The notes under the pieces are model-generated. The model was given only the letters and a program-made list of their open reading frames with translations, did not search any database and was not told the DNA's origin. Positions 55,313 to 64,000 of a stretch of 64,000 bases of DNA are shown piece after piece (within the stretch, counting starts at the first letter, position 1; each line of letters starts with the position of its first letter). Origin of the DNA: Bacteroidota bacterium (lineage in GTDB: Bacteria > Bacteroidota > Bacteroidia > Cytophagales > Cytophagaceae); the NCBI GenBank assembly GCA_023392125.1, contig JAEVZS010000021.1, positions 1 through 64,000 of the forward strand. The letters run 5' to 3'. The position numbers were made by a program, and so were the translations under genes.

Positions 55313-56818
55313 AGCAAGATCAAATCTCCGGGTTACACAGGACGGAATATGCTGATCATAGTGAGCTACATAAATCAGCGTCTTGCCAAACGAAGTGCAG
55401 ACCATATCCACAATTTGTCTGAAACGTTCAATCTGGATTTCATCTAGCCCCTGACATGGTTCGTCCAGAATCAGTAAAGGCGGATTTTTAACAAGAGCTC
55501 TTGCCAGCAGCACCACCCTCTGCACTCCCAGAGATACCATCGAAAATGGCTGATCTTTCAGGTCCGGAATCTGAAAAGCCTCCATCCACTGCATTGCCAG
55601 CTTTTTCTGATGAGCAGTCGCCGCCCCGGACCAGCCAATCTGTTCATTAAAGCCGGAAGTAACGCAATCCAGACAGGTAAAAAGAAGCTTTTTTAACCCA
55701 GGCGCCGACCTGCGCTCAATACTTACAAGCGACTCTGTAAACGAAGGCGAACGCTGGAAGAACAAGTGCAGCTCCGGTGATACATATCCGATTTTACTTT
55801 TTAGTTCCCAGATACTTTCTCCGCTACCTCGTTGCTTATCAAAAACCAGGACACGATTCGTATATGCTTTGGGGTTATCTCCGTTTATCAAACTCAGCAG
55901 AGTCGATTTTCCGGAGCCATTGGGTCCGGTAAGCGCCCAACATTCTCCTTTTTTTACAATCCAGTTTATATCCTGCAAAATCACTTTGTCTCCATAACGC
56001 ACACTCACTCCTTCCATTTCCACCGCATTTACAAAGTCATATCGTTCGCCGGAATGCTCAGATCCGACAGCGAATACAGATTTTATATCATTGAACCTGC
56101 TTGTTTCGCCAACCTGTACATTAACTTCTTTTAGCAATTCCTCTCCGGAAGCTTTGCGATGCAGTTTTCCCCCTTCAAGGAAATAATACTGATCCGCTCT
56201 GTCGGGGAGGTCAGTCATCCCGCACAAAAGCAGAATACCCATCCCTCTTTGCGTCAATAGCTTGATTATACCATACAAAATTGCTCTGGTTTCTTTATCC
56301 AGCCCGACAAAAGGATTGTCCAGGATTAACAAGACAGGTTTTCGCAACAGGGTAAGCGCCAGCTGCACGCGCTTACTTTCACCATTGGATAATTCAAGAA
56401 ACAGTTTATCTTTCAGCTCTTCAATATGGAGCCCGGAGAGGATTTCTCTGAAAAAATGGTCATCGTTCAGCTCTTCCTTAAAAAAACATCCAACCTTCGG
56501 CAGATCACGGCCAAAGGTATTATCATATCGTTGCTGATAGTACGTTCCTCCTTCAACCCATTCTCTGAAATCATGTTGCTGAGGCACCCAGCCTGTGTTT
56601 TCACGTACATTCACAGCATACTGTATGTTTCCATGTGCAGGCTCCAGCTTCCCACCGATTATCTTAGCCAGCACAGTTTTTCCACTACCGCTCAGACCAC
56701 ATACTACTGCCAGAGACGCTTTCTCAATCCGCATGGAAAGATCATCCAGAATATTCTTACCTGCAAACGTGCAGGACAAATTCTTCAACTCTATCAGGGA
56801 TTCATTCTTTTCACTCAT
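55307..56818 (-). CDS. ModF-like protein with two ABC ATPase domains
   Basis: The 503-residue protein has two ABC domains and no TM part. Domain 1: Walker A GLSGSGKT (41-48), signature LSNGESKR, Walker B LLILDNPF, where Asn replaces the catalytic Glu. Domain 2: Walker A GPNGSGKS, signature SLGVQR, Walker B LLILDEPCQGLD, which has Glu. Thus only the second site is likely to hydrolyse ATP. It resembles ModF/PhrA proteins; the exact function is uncertain. Confidence 0.85.
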   Translation of the reverse strand: MSEKNESLIELKNLSCTFAGKNILDDLSMRIEKASLAVVCGLSGSGKTVLAKIIGGKLEPAHGNIQYAVNVRENTGWVPQQHDFREWVEGGTYYQQRYDNTFGRDLPKVGCFFKEELNDDHFFREILSGLHIEELKDKLFLELSNGESKRVQLALTLLRKPVLLILDNPFVGLDKETRAILYGIIKLLTQRGMGILLLCGMTDLPDRADQYYFLEGGKLHRKASGEELLKEVNVQVGETSRFNDIKSVFAVGSEHSGERYDFVNAVEMEGVSVRYGDKVILQDINWIVKKGECWALTGPNGSGKSTLLSLINGDNPKAYTNRVLVFDKQRGSGESIWELKSKIGYVSPELHLFFQRSPSFTESLVSIERRSAPGLKKLLFTCLDCVTSGFNEQIGWSGAATAHQKKLAMQWMEAFQIPDLKDQPFSMVSLGVQRVVLLARALVKNPPLLILDEPCQGLDEIQIERFRQIVDMVCTSFGKTLIYVAHYDQHIPSCVTRRFDLAL

Positions 56819-56861
56819 AAAGCACTATACAATTACACCGGAGTTGTCGGATACGGAAGAG

Positions 56862-57344
56862 CTATACTCCGGATTTAGCTACCTTAAAAGTAAACTTTCT
56901 CTGTAGCAGATAGGAAACCAGCACAATCACACAGGTTATTAGCACTTTGGCAACAGTCGGATATACATGCATATATTCGACCATGATTTTCAGAAATACA
57001 TAGTTCAGAATGATATTCAGCAAAAGAACAGAAAAATACCGGACCAGCTGCACTCTTCCCCTTACAGTAGATTCCGCAAAAACAATTGTACGCATCAGGA
57101 AAAATCCGATCGGAAAAGATACCATAAACGAAAAAATAAATGCCGCGATATGAGGGCTTATAGTCAGAAAGTCAAAATGGACCGGCTGCTTGTCAAGAAT
57201 ATAATTGTATGAAATAAAATATACCAGAATATCAAGCAGCGTATTCCCGCTTCCGCATACCCCGTACCGGTACGTCTGCAAATCCATAATCGGTTTAAAA
57301 ATAAAATAAAACGGATCTATTATTTTTAAAATTAATCGTCGCAT
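56862..57344 (-). CDS. GtrA-like membrane protein
   Basis: The 160-residue protein starts at MRRLILKI (57344). It has about four TM helices, with the family's YRYGVCGSGNTLLDILVYF near the first and SYLLQRKFTFK at the C-terminus. GtrA proteins are linked to flipping of lipid-linked sugars. Its partner is not in view, and it is 44 bp from the ABC gene start. Confidence 0.82.
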   Translation of the reverse strand: MRRLILKIIDPFYFIFKPIMDLQTYRYGVCGSGNTLLDILVYFISYNYILDKQPVHFDFLTISPHIAAFIFSFMVSFPIGFFLMRTIVFAESTVRGRVQLVRYFSVLLLNIILNYVFLKIMVEYMHVYPTVAKVLITCVIVLVSYLLQRKFTFKVAKSGV

Positions 57345-57620
57345 CCACGTTAAGTCTGAAACAATTTCAAAAGTTATAAAAAAAACGCCCAACATACTAT
57401 ATAATACTTCTTTTTTTGCCTGTAACTGGCACCGGAAACCCTTTCCGGCTGTCAATAAAAGATATCCGGGGCGGCTGCTTATATTGAATAAAATTCATTA
57501 CTTTTACATAACTAAAAACCACATAGCTAATTTTTTACAATGGATCTGGCTTAACTTTTTATTGTAAGCTAAGTTGATAAGCTTTGAATTCATCAGCAAA
57601 CTCAATTATTCGCAACTCAT

Positions 57621-59600
57621 TTGATACCGGAAGCATTTAATATCAAATACTTTACCAGCACGATGAATTCGGTTTCCGAGGGTATCGCTATTATCGGTAA
57701 ATCCGGTAAAGCTATCTGGATCAACAATGCATTTCCTGTTCTTCTGAACCTCCCCGCTTCTGCATGTTATGAGCTTGATTTTTCAGTTTTTTTCACTGCC
57801 CCATATCCGGACGTTTTTTGGGTCTTCCGTAATTTCGGCCATCATCTGCAGCACCATTATATACCAATAGAAGAAGAAACTGATAAAGAGAGCTGCGGAA
57901 TAATTGTCCTCAGTCGGCTGCAGGCTCCTCCGTTTACGGTAGTACATACCCGGAATGAATCAGAATCAGAGCTGATCAGCATCAACGAAAATCTGAGTAA
58001 GCCCAACGCTGAGCTTCAACGCCTGAATGATGATCTTGAGTCAGCAATAGCGCAGCGTACCCAGGAGCTGGAGCTTAGCAACGAACGGTTTCGTTTGCTC
58101 ACAAAAGCCACCAACGATATTGCATGGGACTGGAACCTGATTGACAACCATCTTACCTTCAACGAGATATTTGATACAGAATTTGGCAGTAGCGCCTATA
58201 AAGGCACAAACGGACTGGAATACTGGCAATCACGACTTCATCCTGAAGACAAAGAAGCAGTTCTCAACGAACTGTTCAAAAGCATACATAATCCGGAGAT
58301 ACAAAGCTGGAAAGCAGAATATCGCCTTTTAAGCAGACATGGGCACTATGAGTTTATTCTCGACAGAGGATATATCATCAGGGATGAGCAACTGAACCCT
58401 GTACGTATGGTAGGCTCAATGCTCAAAATGTCCGATGTAAAAATCATCGAAAGCAAGCTTCGTACAACGGAGCAAATGTATCAGATACTTGCCGAGTCAA
58501 TGCCTCAGCTCGTATATTCGGTCAATGCAAAGGGACATGGAGATTATTTCAATCTTCGCTGGCTCGAATATCTCGGTAGTCTCCCGAAGAATATGACCAA
58601 AGATATGTGGAGCGATATTGTTTTTCCTGATGATCTTCCTGTAATCAGGCAGGCATGGATTGAATGCTCTCAAACACAACGGGACCTGAGCGCTGAACTG
58701 CGTCTGAGAAACAAAGAAGGCGAATATCGCTGGTTTCTGACAAGAGCAACTCCCATACTGGACGACGACAATTGTATTATCCGCTGGATCGGAACCTCTA
58801 CAGATATACACGATCAGAAAATTCAGCTTGAAAATCTCGAAAAAAGCGAACAGCAGCTCAATCACGATCTTACAAGACTAAATTTCACCAATCAGCATCT
58901 GGCCAAGCTGAATAAAGAACTGGACAGCTTTATCCATATTGCTTCGCATGATCTGCGCAACCCTATCAAAAACATGGAATTTCTGCTCAACATGATGCAG
59001 GAAGAGCTAAAATCCTACCTTACAAGCAATGACAATCTCCGGCAAATCTTCAGTCTGGTGCAGAAATCAAACAAGGTTCTGAAAAATCTGGTCATAGACC
59101 TCACCGAGATACCGGTCAGCAATGAGGAAGATAATGAAATACCGGAACTGGTCGATATCGGAGAAATTCTCAATGATGTATTAACTTCTATTGGCGACCT
59201 GATAATCGAAAATGATCCTGATCTGCATATCGATCTCCAGATAAAAAAACTTCATATTCGTCCGAAAGAAATCCGGAGCATACTTTTCAACCTGATAAAC
59301 AATGCAATAAAATACCGGTCTGACTCCCGCAGACCGGTGGTAAAAATTTCTTTCAATTATTCTTCCGGCAAAGACAAACTTATTCTGAAAGTTGAGGATA
59401 ATGGCATTGGAATTGCTCAGGAAGATCAAAGTAAAGTATTTATTCCATTCAAGCGCCTTCATAAAGTTAGCCCCGGACTCGGGTTGGGAATGTCTCTTGT
59501 AAAACAGACGATTGAAAAAAATGGAGGTGCCATCGAGGTCTGCAGTGAAGTGGATAAAGGCACCATTTTTACCATCACACTCCCTGCCTCGTTAATCTAA
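57621..59600 (+). CDS. Soluble PAS sensor histidine kinase
   Basis: The 659-residue protein starts at TTG (57621) or ATG 57663. It has a degenerate PAS (about 8-100), a coiled coil (about 120-155), PAS domains at about 155-280 and 285-405, then a dimerisation domain with the phospho-acceptor His443 in IASHDLRNPIK. HATPase motifs follow: NLINNAIKY (N), VEDNGIGI (G1), FKRLH (F) and GLGLGMSLV (G2). There is no TM helix, so it is cytosolic. No response regulator lies next to it. Confidence 0.88.
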   Translation: MIPEAFNIKYFTSTMNSVSEGIAIIGKSGKAIWINNAFPVLLNLPASACYELDFSVFFTAPYPDVFWVFRNFGHHLQHHYIPIEEETDKESCGIIVLSRLQAPPFTVVHTRNESESELISINENLSKPNAELQRLNDDLESAIAQRTQELELSNERFRLLTKATNDIAWDWNLIDNHLTFNEIFDTEFGSSAYKGTNGLEYWQSRLHPEDKEAVLNELFKSIHNPEIQSWKAEYRLLSRHGHYEFILDRGYIIRDEQLNPVRMVGSMLKMSDVKIIESKLRTTEQMYQILAESMPQLVYSVNAKGHGDYFNLRWLEYLGSLPKNMTKDMWSDIVFPDDLPVIRQAWIECSQTQRDLSAELRLRNKEGEYRWFLTRATPILDDDNCIIRWIGTSTDIHDQKIQLENLEKSEQQLNHDLTRLNFTNQHLAKLNKELDSFIHIASHDLRNPIKNMEFLLNMMQEELKSYLTSNDNLRQIFSLVQKSNKVLKNLVIDLTEIPVSNEEDNEIPELVDIGEILNDVLTSIGDLIIENDPDLHIDLQIKKLHIRPKEIRSILFNLINNAIKYRSDSRRPVVKISFNYSSGKDKLILKVEDNGIGIAQEDQSKVFIPFKRLHKVSPGLGLGMSLVKQTIEKNGGAIEVCSEVDKGTIFTITLPASLI

Positions 59601-59627
59601 AGAAATCAATCGTCTTTATACGATTGC

Positions 59628-60518
59628 ATGAAACATTTTCAGGAATATCAAGTATTAAATTATATGCAAGTCAATACAATTATTTTTCCCACAGACTTTT
59701 CCGCATGCTCTAGCAATGCATTGAAATATGCATTGACAATAGCGGAAACTTTTTATTCCAAGATTGTTTTGGTTCACGTAATTATAAACAGACCTGACAA
59801 CGAACGGTCGGAAAATATTCAGAGTATTAAAAAGTCGGTCAGTGAGAAACTAAACGATCTGAAACTGGAATGCTTACAGAAAAACCCGTTATTGAACATT
59901 ACCACGGTTGTCACCGAGGGTAGCAGCGCTGTTCCGATCATCAAGCTGATCGAAGCCGAAAACGCCGATCTTATCGTACTTGGCGCAAAAGGCGAAGGTG
60001 GTATAAAAGATATAACCATTGGCTCTTTTGCTACCGAAATTATAGATGACGCCCTGTGTCCGGTACTTGCTATTCCTGAACGAACCGGCAGCATCAAGTT
60101 TCAGAAAATAGTCTACGCTTCCGATCTTGAGCATATAGATGTTGCAGCCATCAAGCAGCTGACTGCATTTGCAACTTTTTATAATTCCGAGGTTACCATT
60201 CTGAACATATCGGATCAGAAAAGAAAATTTTCCGAAGATCAGTTATTCAGATTTGAAAAGATTGTGAGAGAAACCTGCTCGTATCCTAAGCTGGACTTTA
60301 TCTATTTCCACGGATCTGATATCAACGTCCACATACAGGAATATCTAAACAGAAACCAGGCTGATCTTTTTGTAATTACCACGATCAGTGAATCAATCAT
60401 CAGCAATCTGTTTAAAGATAAAAACACGAAGAAAATGGCTTATCATGCCACTATTCCGCTACTGGTTTTCCACGAAACAGATAAATGCTGTCAGCCAATA
60501 GGCAGACTTTCATTCTGA
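59628..60518 (+). CDS. Double-domain universal stress protein
   Basis: The protein has two UspA units. Unit 1 (about 14-158) begins NTIIFPTDFSACSSNALKYA and has GAKG(x9)GS, the ATP-binding pattern. Unit 2 (about 160-290) lacks that motif (TTISESIISNLFKDKNTKKM). ATG 59628 was used; ATG 59664 (MQVNTIIFPTDFS) is a likely alternative. It lies 27 bp after the histidine kinase and shares a terminator with the next minus-strand gene. Confidence 0.85.
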   Translation: MKHFQEYQVLNYMQVNTIIFPTDFSACSSNALKYALTIAETFYSKIVLVHVIINRPDNERSENIQSIKKSVSEKLNDLKLECLQKNPLLNITTVVTEGSSAVPIIKLIEAENADLIVLGAKGEGGIKDITIGSFATEIIDDALCPVLAIPERTGSIKFQKIVYASDLEHIDVAAIKQLTAFATFYNSEVTILNISDQKRKFSEDQLFRFEKIVRETCSYPKLDFIYFHGSDINVHIQEYLNRNQADLFVITTISESIISNLFKDKNTKKMAYHATIPLLVFHETDKCCQPIGRLSF

Positions 60519-60532
60519 TTCCAAAGCTTTTT

Positions 60533-60579
60533 CAATAAAAAAGCGAGGTTATCGAAAGAACAGCCTCGCTTTTTTATTG
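60533..60579. terminator. Bidirectional terminator between convergent usp genes
   Basis: CAATAAAAAAGCGAGG (60533-60548) and CCTCGCTTTTTTATTG (60564-60579) match perfectly. T tracts on both strands make it work in both directions. Confidence 0.88.
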
Positions 60580-60593
60580 AAACCAGGTATCGA

Positions 60594-61427
60594 CTACACT
60601 TTATGCAGCGCCAGCAATGGAAGCCTGGTATGAGAAGCCATCTTTTTTGTATTTCCACTCTGAAAAAGGCTTGCCCAGAATCCTCTTTTTCCTCTTGCCA
60701 TAACAATCAGATCCGCCTGATTTTCCTCTGCATATCTGTTTATACCGTCTTCCAGATCATTTTCCTCTATCAGATCAATTGACACAGCCTCATAATCTTT
60801 GTTGCTCATATTGCTTTCAGCCACATAATTAATTGCTTTTTTATGATCCTCATCAGTAATTTTATTCTTTACGTGCAGAATGGTAACTTCCGAGCCAAAG
60901 AGCCTGGCAAAGCTAATGATAAAATCAACCAGCTTCTCCTCTCCTGCCTTAAGCTCACTGGCAAAAACAATCTTTTTGAAATCGTCAAGTCCGGTTTCTT
61001 TTGGCAATATCAATACAGGAATATTGGTAGACTCCAGAACATTGCCCGCAATGGACCCCGCTACCCGTTCTGCAAAACCATGTATACCCTTTGTATTGAG
61101 AACAATCAGATCCGCATTGCTTATTTTACTGTAATCAATAATTTCATCTACGGCAAAGCCATAGCGTACAGCCTTCTCAAAAGTGACTTCCGCAGAAGGA
61201 TTAGACTGGCGAAGCATTACAATCATTTCATCAAGTCTTCGCTCAGCTTCTGTTTTCAGACGATCCGTGATTTCCGCATCCATTTTCATTCCGGCCTCCG
61301 TCCCGGTTACATGATAGGCATGCATCAGTATCAGTTTTCCCTGGACAAGATTAGCGATATTAAAAGCTATTGTCGCCGCCTTTACAGACTCTTCCGTAAA
61401 ATCAGTAGGACAAAATATTGTATTCAT
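60594..61427 (-). CDS. Double-domain universal stress protein
   Basis: The 277-residue protein has two UspA units. Unit 1 starts MNTIFCPTDFTEESVKAATIA and has a near-complete nucleotide motif (LNTKGIHGFAERVAGS; first Gly replaced). Unit 2 ends in MARGKRGFWASLFQSGNTKK, a weak version. It is paralogous to the neighbouring proteins. It is convergent with the previous usp gene. Confidence 0.85.
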   Translation of the reverse strand: MNTIFCPTDFTEESVKAATIAFNIANLVQGKLILMHAYHVTGTEAGMKMDAEITDRLKTEAERRLDEMIVMLRQSNPSAEVTFEKAVRYGFAVDEIIDYSKISNADLIVLNTKGIHGFAERVAGSIAGNVLESTNIPVLILPKETGLDDFKKIVFASELKAGEEKLVDFIISFARLFGSEVTILHVKNKITDEDHKKAINYVAESNMSNKDYEAVSIDLIEENDLEDGINRYAEENQADLIVMARGKRGFWASLFQSGNTKKMASHTRLPLLALHKV

Positions 61428-61458
61428 ATGATATAATAAAAAAACAGTTCCGACTCGG

Positions 61459-62286
61459 TCAATAAATCAGCAAAGGAGTTTCTGAGTTGTATATTTTTTC
61501 CTTTGTAAAACTTGTATGAAACAGCTCTGAAATAAAATTCCTTTTCTGTTTACGTAACACAAGCAAATTCGCATTTTCCTTTTCCAAAAACAAATCCACG
61601 ATTTTTGAAGGATTTTTTAAACGAACTAATTCAAAAATTACTTTATCATACGCTAACTGGTGCTTTTGGGATTCAAGAACTGCAAATTGTTCTTCTTTCT
61701 GCTCTGTCGGTGACTCATCAACATACAATATATGAACCCATGCATCAAACGTACGGGCAAAATCAACCACATTCCGGATAAAATCGTCCGCATCATTTTT
61801 CAGGTCCGTAGCAACAACAACAGACCGTATTCCTTTAAAACTTGCTTCTTCCGGAACTACCAGCATAGGAACGGACAGCTCCCCTGCCAGATCGGTAACT
61901 GTGCTTCCACCAAGCCTTGTCCAGAAATTAGAGTGTCTTGAACCGATGATCAGCAATTCTGCATTACTTTCTTCCAGATTTCTCCGTATTTCGACACCAG
62001 GTACTCCTACCACAGATTTAATCTGAAAACTCAACGGACTTTTATCCGGATACAAAATATCTTTATATCTTTCTTCAAGAGACGCAAGAAGCGATTTACT
62101 TTCCTGCTGTTTATCAACAATCAGCGGATCAAGATAAAAGGCAGGTGCTACCGGATCAATGACCTGCATGGTAACTACATTCAGAACAGTAACTTCTGCA
62201 CCGGTTTGAGAAGCGAGTCTTACAGCATAGTCACAGGCATTTGTTCCACTCTGTGAAAAATCAGTAGCAACTAGTATGTTTTTCAT
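61459..62286 (-). CDS. Double-domain universal stress protein
   Basis: The 275-residue protein starts MKNILVATDFSQSGTNACDY, the classic UspA opening, and has IGSRHSNFWTRLGGSTV (a degenerate GxxG(x9)GS) at the end of unit 1. Unit 2 is more diverged. It is upstream of and in the same direction as the previous usp gene, 31 bp away. Confidence 0.85.
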   Translation of the reverse strand: MKNILVATDFSQSGTNACDYAVRLASQTGAEVTVLNVVTMQVIDPVAPAFYLDPLIVDKQQESKSLLASLEERYKDILYPDKSPLSFQIKSVVGVPGVEIRRNLEESNAELLIIGSRHSNFWTRLGGSTVTDLAGELSVPMLVVPEEASFKGIRSVVVATDLKNDADDFIRNVVDFARTFDAWVHILYVDESPTEQKEEQFAVLESQKHQLAYDKVIFELVRLKNPSKIVDLFLEKENANLLVLRKQKRNFISELFHTSFTKEKIYNSETPLLIY

Positions 62287-62409
62287 TCAACACTTGATTT
62301 GCATTTTATTAAAAGTGTTTCATTTTCCCTGCAGGAAAAATGGTTAAAATCATATTTCAGACTGACATTTGTCATCTTGTGGTTCCTTCCTTTTCCTTCT
62401 ACTAAACAA

Positions 62410-62886
62410 TCAGTTCTCTACGAGCTCAATATTGATCGTAACGCTGCCATAATCCCCTTCATCCCGATTAGTCCGGTAGGTTCCGGCCACAGGAAGCACG
62501 GTAAAATCCTGCACAACATTGGTAAAAGCCAGGCTGCTTGTATCCACTATAAAAGTATCATCCCAGTTAAGACAGGTCTCCTGAAATTCTATCCGCATAT
62601 TTTTTGTATTCTCAGGATGTATAATCAGCATTGCAGATATCTGCGGCTTAAGAGACTTTGAAGTCACAGAATCCAGCACCATATTTTCTTTTTGCTCATC
62701 CGAAAAGAAATGTACCTCACACAATCCAAAGCCTGTAAGGCAATTTTCTTCGGGACTTGCCCAGCTTCCTTTCACCAGTCCCGAAAATACTGATGCTTCT
62801 TCTTTTTTTTCCGGGGATTTGCAGGCCATGCAATACAGCGATGCAGACAATGCTATCAGATATCCCGGTATCTTCGTATAATTCAT
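62410..62886 (-). CDS. Putative lipoprotein near cytochrome oxidase
   Basis: The 158-residue protein has a lipobox (LYCMAC, Cys22), then a mixed beta region with two further Cys pairs (NCLTGFGLC and TCLNW). It starts 13 bp after the stop of cytochrome c oxidase subunit I and points the same way, so it may be co-transcribed. The sequence gives no family match I can name. Confidence 0.6.
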   Translation of the reverse strand: MNYTKIPGYLIALSASLYCMACKSPEKKEEASVFSGLVKGSWASPEENCLTGFGLCEVHFFSDEQKENMVLDSVTSKSLKPQISAMLIIHPENTKNMRIEFQETCLNWDDTFIVDTSSLAFTNVVQDFTVLPVAGTYRTNRDEGDYGSVTINIELVEN

Positions 62887-62899
62887 GCTTTCTTCTCGT

Positions 62900-64000
62900 T
62901 TAATGGATTTTGCCCTGACGTCGCAGACTTTTCGTGGTAATTCGTATACCCTCTTCCTTCAGATTAGAACTTTCTGTTTCTGACAGAGGAACATTCTGAG
63001 GTATATAATCTTCTTCTGCTCCCGGTTTTGAATAATCATAGGGCCAGCGATACACAGCCGGTAGTTCTCCCTCCCAGTTTTCATGTGTCGGCATTCCCGC
63101 TTTTGTTGTCCATTCAAGCGTATTGGCCCGCCATGGATTCTGTTCTGCCGGTTTTCCCCAAAATAAATGATAGAAAAAATTAAACAGGAAAATAAACTGG
63201 GCTGCAAATGTAATTATAGCGATGACAGAGATAAATGTATTCAGATCCGGGAAATAATTAATATTCTCCATATAGGAAAATGAATAATAACGCCTCGGAA
63301 TTCCATTCCAGCCAATAAAATGCATTGGAAAAAAGATCAGGTAAATTCCTGCAAAAGTTATCCAGAAATGGATGTATCCAAGGCGTTCACTAAGCATTCT
63401 GCCAAATAGTTTGGGAAACCAGTGATACACTCCAGCAAAGAATCCAAACACCGCCGAGCTGCCCATTACCAGATGAAAATGGGCTACTACAAAATACGTA
63501 TCATGTAAATGAATATCTGCCGCACTGTTGGCCAGCACCAAGCCGGTTAAACCTCCTGATATGAAAAAAGAAACCAGCCCCAGCGCAAACATCATCGCAG
63601 GTGTAAATCTCAGATTACCCCGCCAGATTGTTGCCAGATAGTTAAAAACTTTTACAGCGGATGGTACGGCTACAACGAAGGATGTCAGACTAAAAAGGCT
63701 GCCCAGAAACGGATTCAGCCCGGAAACAAACATATGATGCGCCCATACTAACAATGACATGAAACAAATGACTGCAAGCGACAAGACCATGAGCAGATAG
63801 CCAAAAATGGGCTTGCGGGCATTGACTGAAATTACTTCTGAAGCGATACCAAGTGCAGGCATAATAACAATATAGACCTCAGGATGTCCCAGAAACCAGA
63901 ACAAGTGCTGATACAATATCGCGCTTCCCGAACCTGGCGTACCCCAGACTGCTCCATCAATATAAATATCCCCCAGAAAAAAGCTGGTATCCAGATGTCT
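62900..64000 (-). CDS. Cytochrome c oxidase subunit I, 5' end beyond window edge
   Basis: The frame stays open from 64000 to the stop at 62900 (366 codons of a longer gene; codons before the first Leu-Tyr-Gln-His at 63916 are also in frame). Motifs of aa3-type subunit I are present: GHPEVY (Cu-B His, with Tyr for the cross-link and Glu for the proton path), WAHHMF (two more Cu-B His), HDTYFVVAHFHLVMG (haem ligands), and several TM helices. The N-terminus is missing. Confidence 0.94.
   Translation of the reverse strand, partial: RHLDTSFFLGDIYIDGAVWGTPGSGSAILYQHLFWFLGHPEVYIVIMPALGIASEVISVNARKPIFGYLLMVLSLAVICFMSLLVWAHHMFVSGLNPFLGSLFSLTSFVVAVPSAVKVFNYLATIWRGNLRFTPAMMFALGLVSFFISGGLTGLVLANSAADIHLHDTYFVVAHFHLVMGSSAVFGFFAGVYHWFPKLFGRMLSERLGYIHFWITFAGIYLIFFPMHFIGWNGIPRRYYSFSYMENINYFPDLNTFISVIAIITFAAQFIFLFNFFYHLFWGKPAEQNPWRANTLEWTTKAGMPTHENWEGELPAVYRWPYDYSKPGAEEDYIPQNVPLSETESSNLKEEGIRITTKSLRRQGKIH

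Noticed and set aside
1..64000. Prophage, integrative element or genomic island
   Set aside because: No integrase, transposase, att-like repeats or phage structural genes were found.

Overview
The window looks like a chromosomal segment of a Bacteroidota bacterium, probably a gliding or plant-polymer-degrading Cytophagales relative. The grounds are type IX secretion (T9SS) C-terminal tails (YPNP type) on several exported proteins, a moderate-to-low GC content by eye, few Shine-Dalgarno sequences, a TAnnTTTG-type promoter, a CzcA-TolC fusion, and small proteins of the Bacteroidota type. No rRNA, phage, integrase, IS element or CRISPR array was seen. The species was not determined.

Left part (1-12 kb): a minus-strand secreted M6-type metalloprotease runs off the left edge. 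Then come two tandem paralogous membrane/PAS proteins with no visible output domain, and a matched pair of secreted pectin enzymes, a PL1 pectate lyase and a CE8 pectinesterase. The two enzymes share the same downstream modules: Cys-rich DCNG/GGNTG units, two CBM35-like domains and a T9SS tail.

12-17 kb: housekeeping genes. lptF/G-like and tgt lie on minus. Divergent from them is a plus-strand run of glycosyltransferase, ECF sigma factor and rsmG, with overlapping or nearly touching genes.

17.7-25.9 kb: a metal-handling locus. It holds an HMA lipoprotein, a His-rich small exported protein, a CzcA-type RND pump fused to a TolC-like outer-membrane factor, a His-rich lipoprotein adaptor, a small regulator joining an HMA-like metal site to an AraC DNA-binding domain, and a lipoprotein with a heavy-metal-binding motif.

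25.9-44 kb: a class A PBP, a CDF cation transporter, citrate synthase, a 2Fe-2S thioredoxin-like protein, ferritin, Mrp/ApbC and Nfu Fe-S carriers. These are followed by a double-length D-Ala-D-Ala-ligase-like protein with two ATP-grasp halves, two tandem PASTA proteins, a T9SS cargo protein, a site-2-protease-like M50 peptidase overlapping a HAD phosphatase, and a Pif1-type helicase.

44-49.3 kb: a phosphate-uptake operon (outer-membrane porin, pstS, pstC, pstA, pstB) behind a promoter region with a 26-bp palindrome and a repeated 16-mer. No phoU is present here.

49.3-64 kb: a CAU-anticodon tRNA and tRNA-Arg(CCG), several small conserved hypotheticals, YceI, an aminotransferase, a decayed short-chain dehydrogenase fragment, CorA, a ModF-like double ABC ATPase, a GtrA-like protein, a soluble PAS histidine kinase, three double-domain universal stress proteins, and a lipoprotein gene just downstream of a cytochrome c oxidase subunit I gene that runs off the right edge.

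The parts most worth a second look are the output-less PAS pair, the fused double Ddl with its PASTA neighbours, the metal locus with its HMA-AraC regulator and internal signal-peptide-like segment, and the phosphate promoter region.
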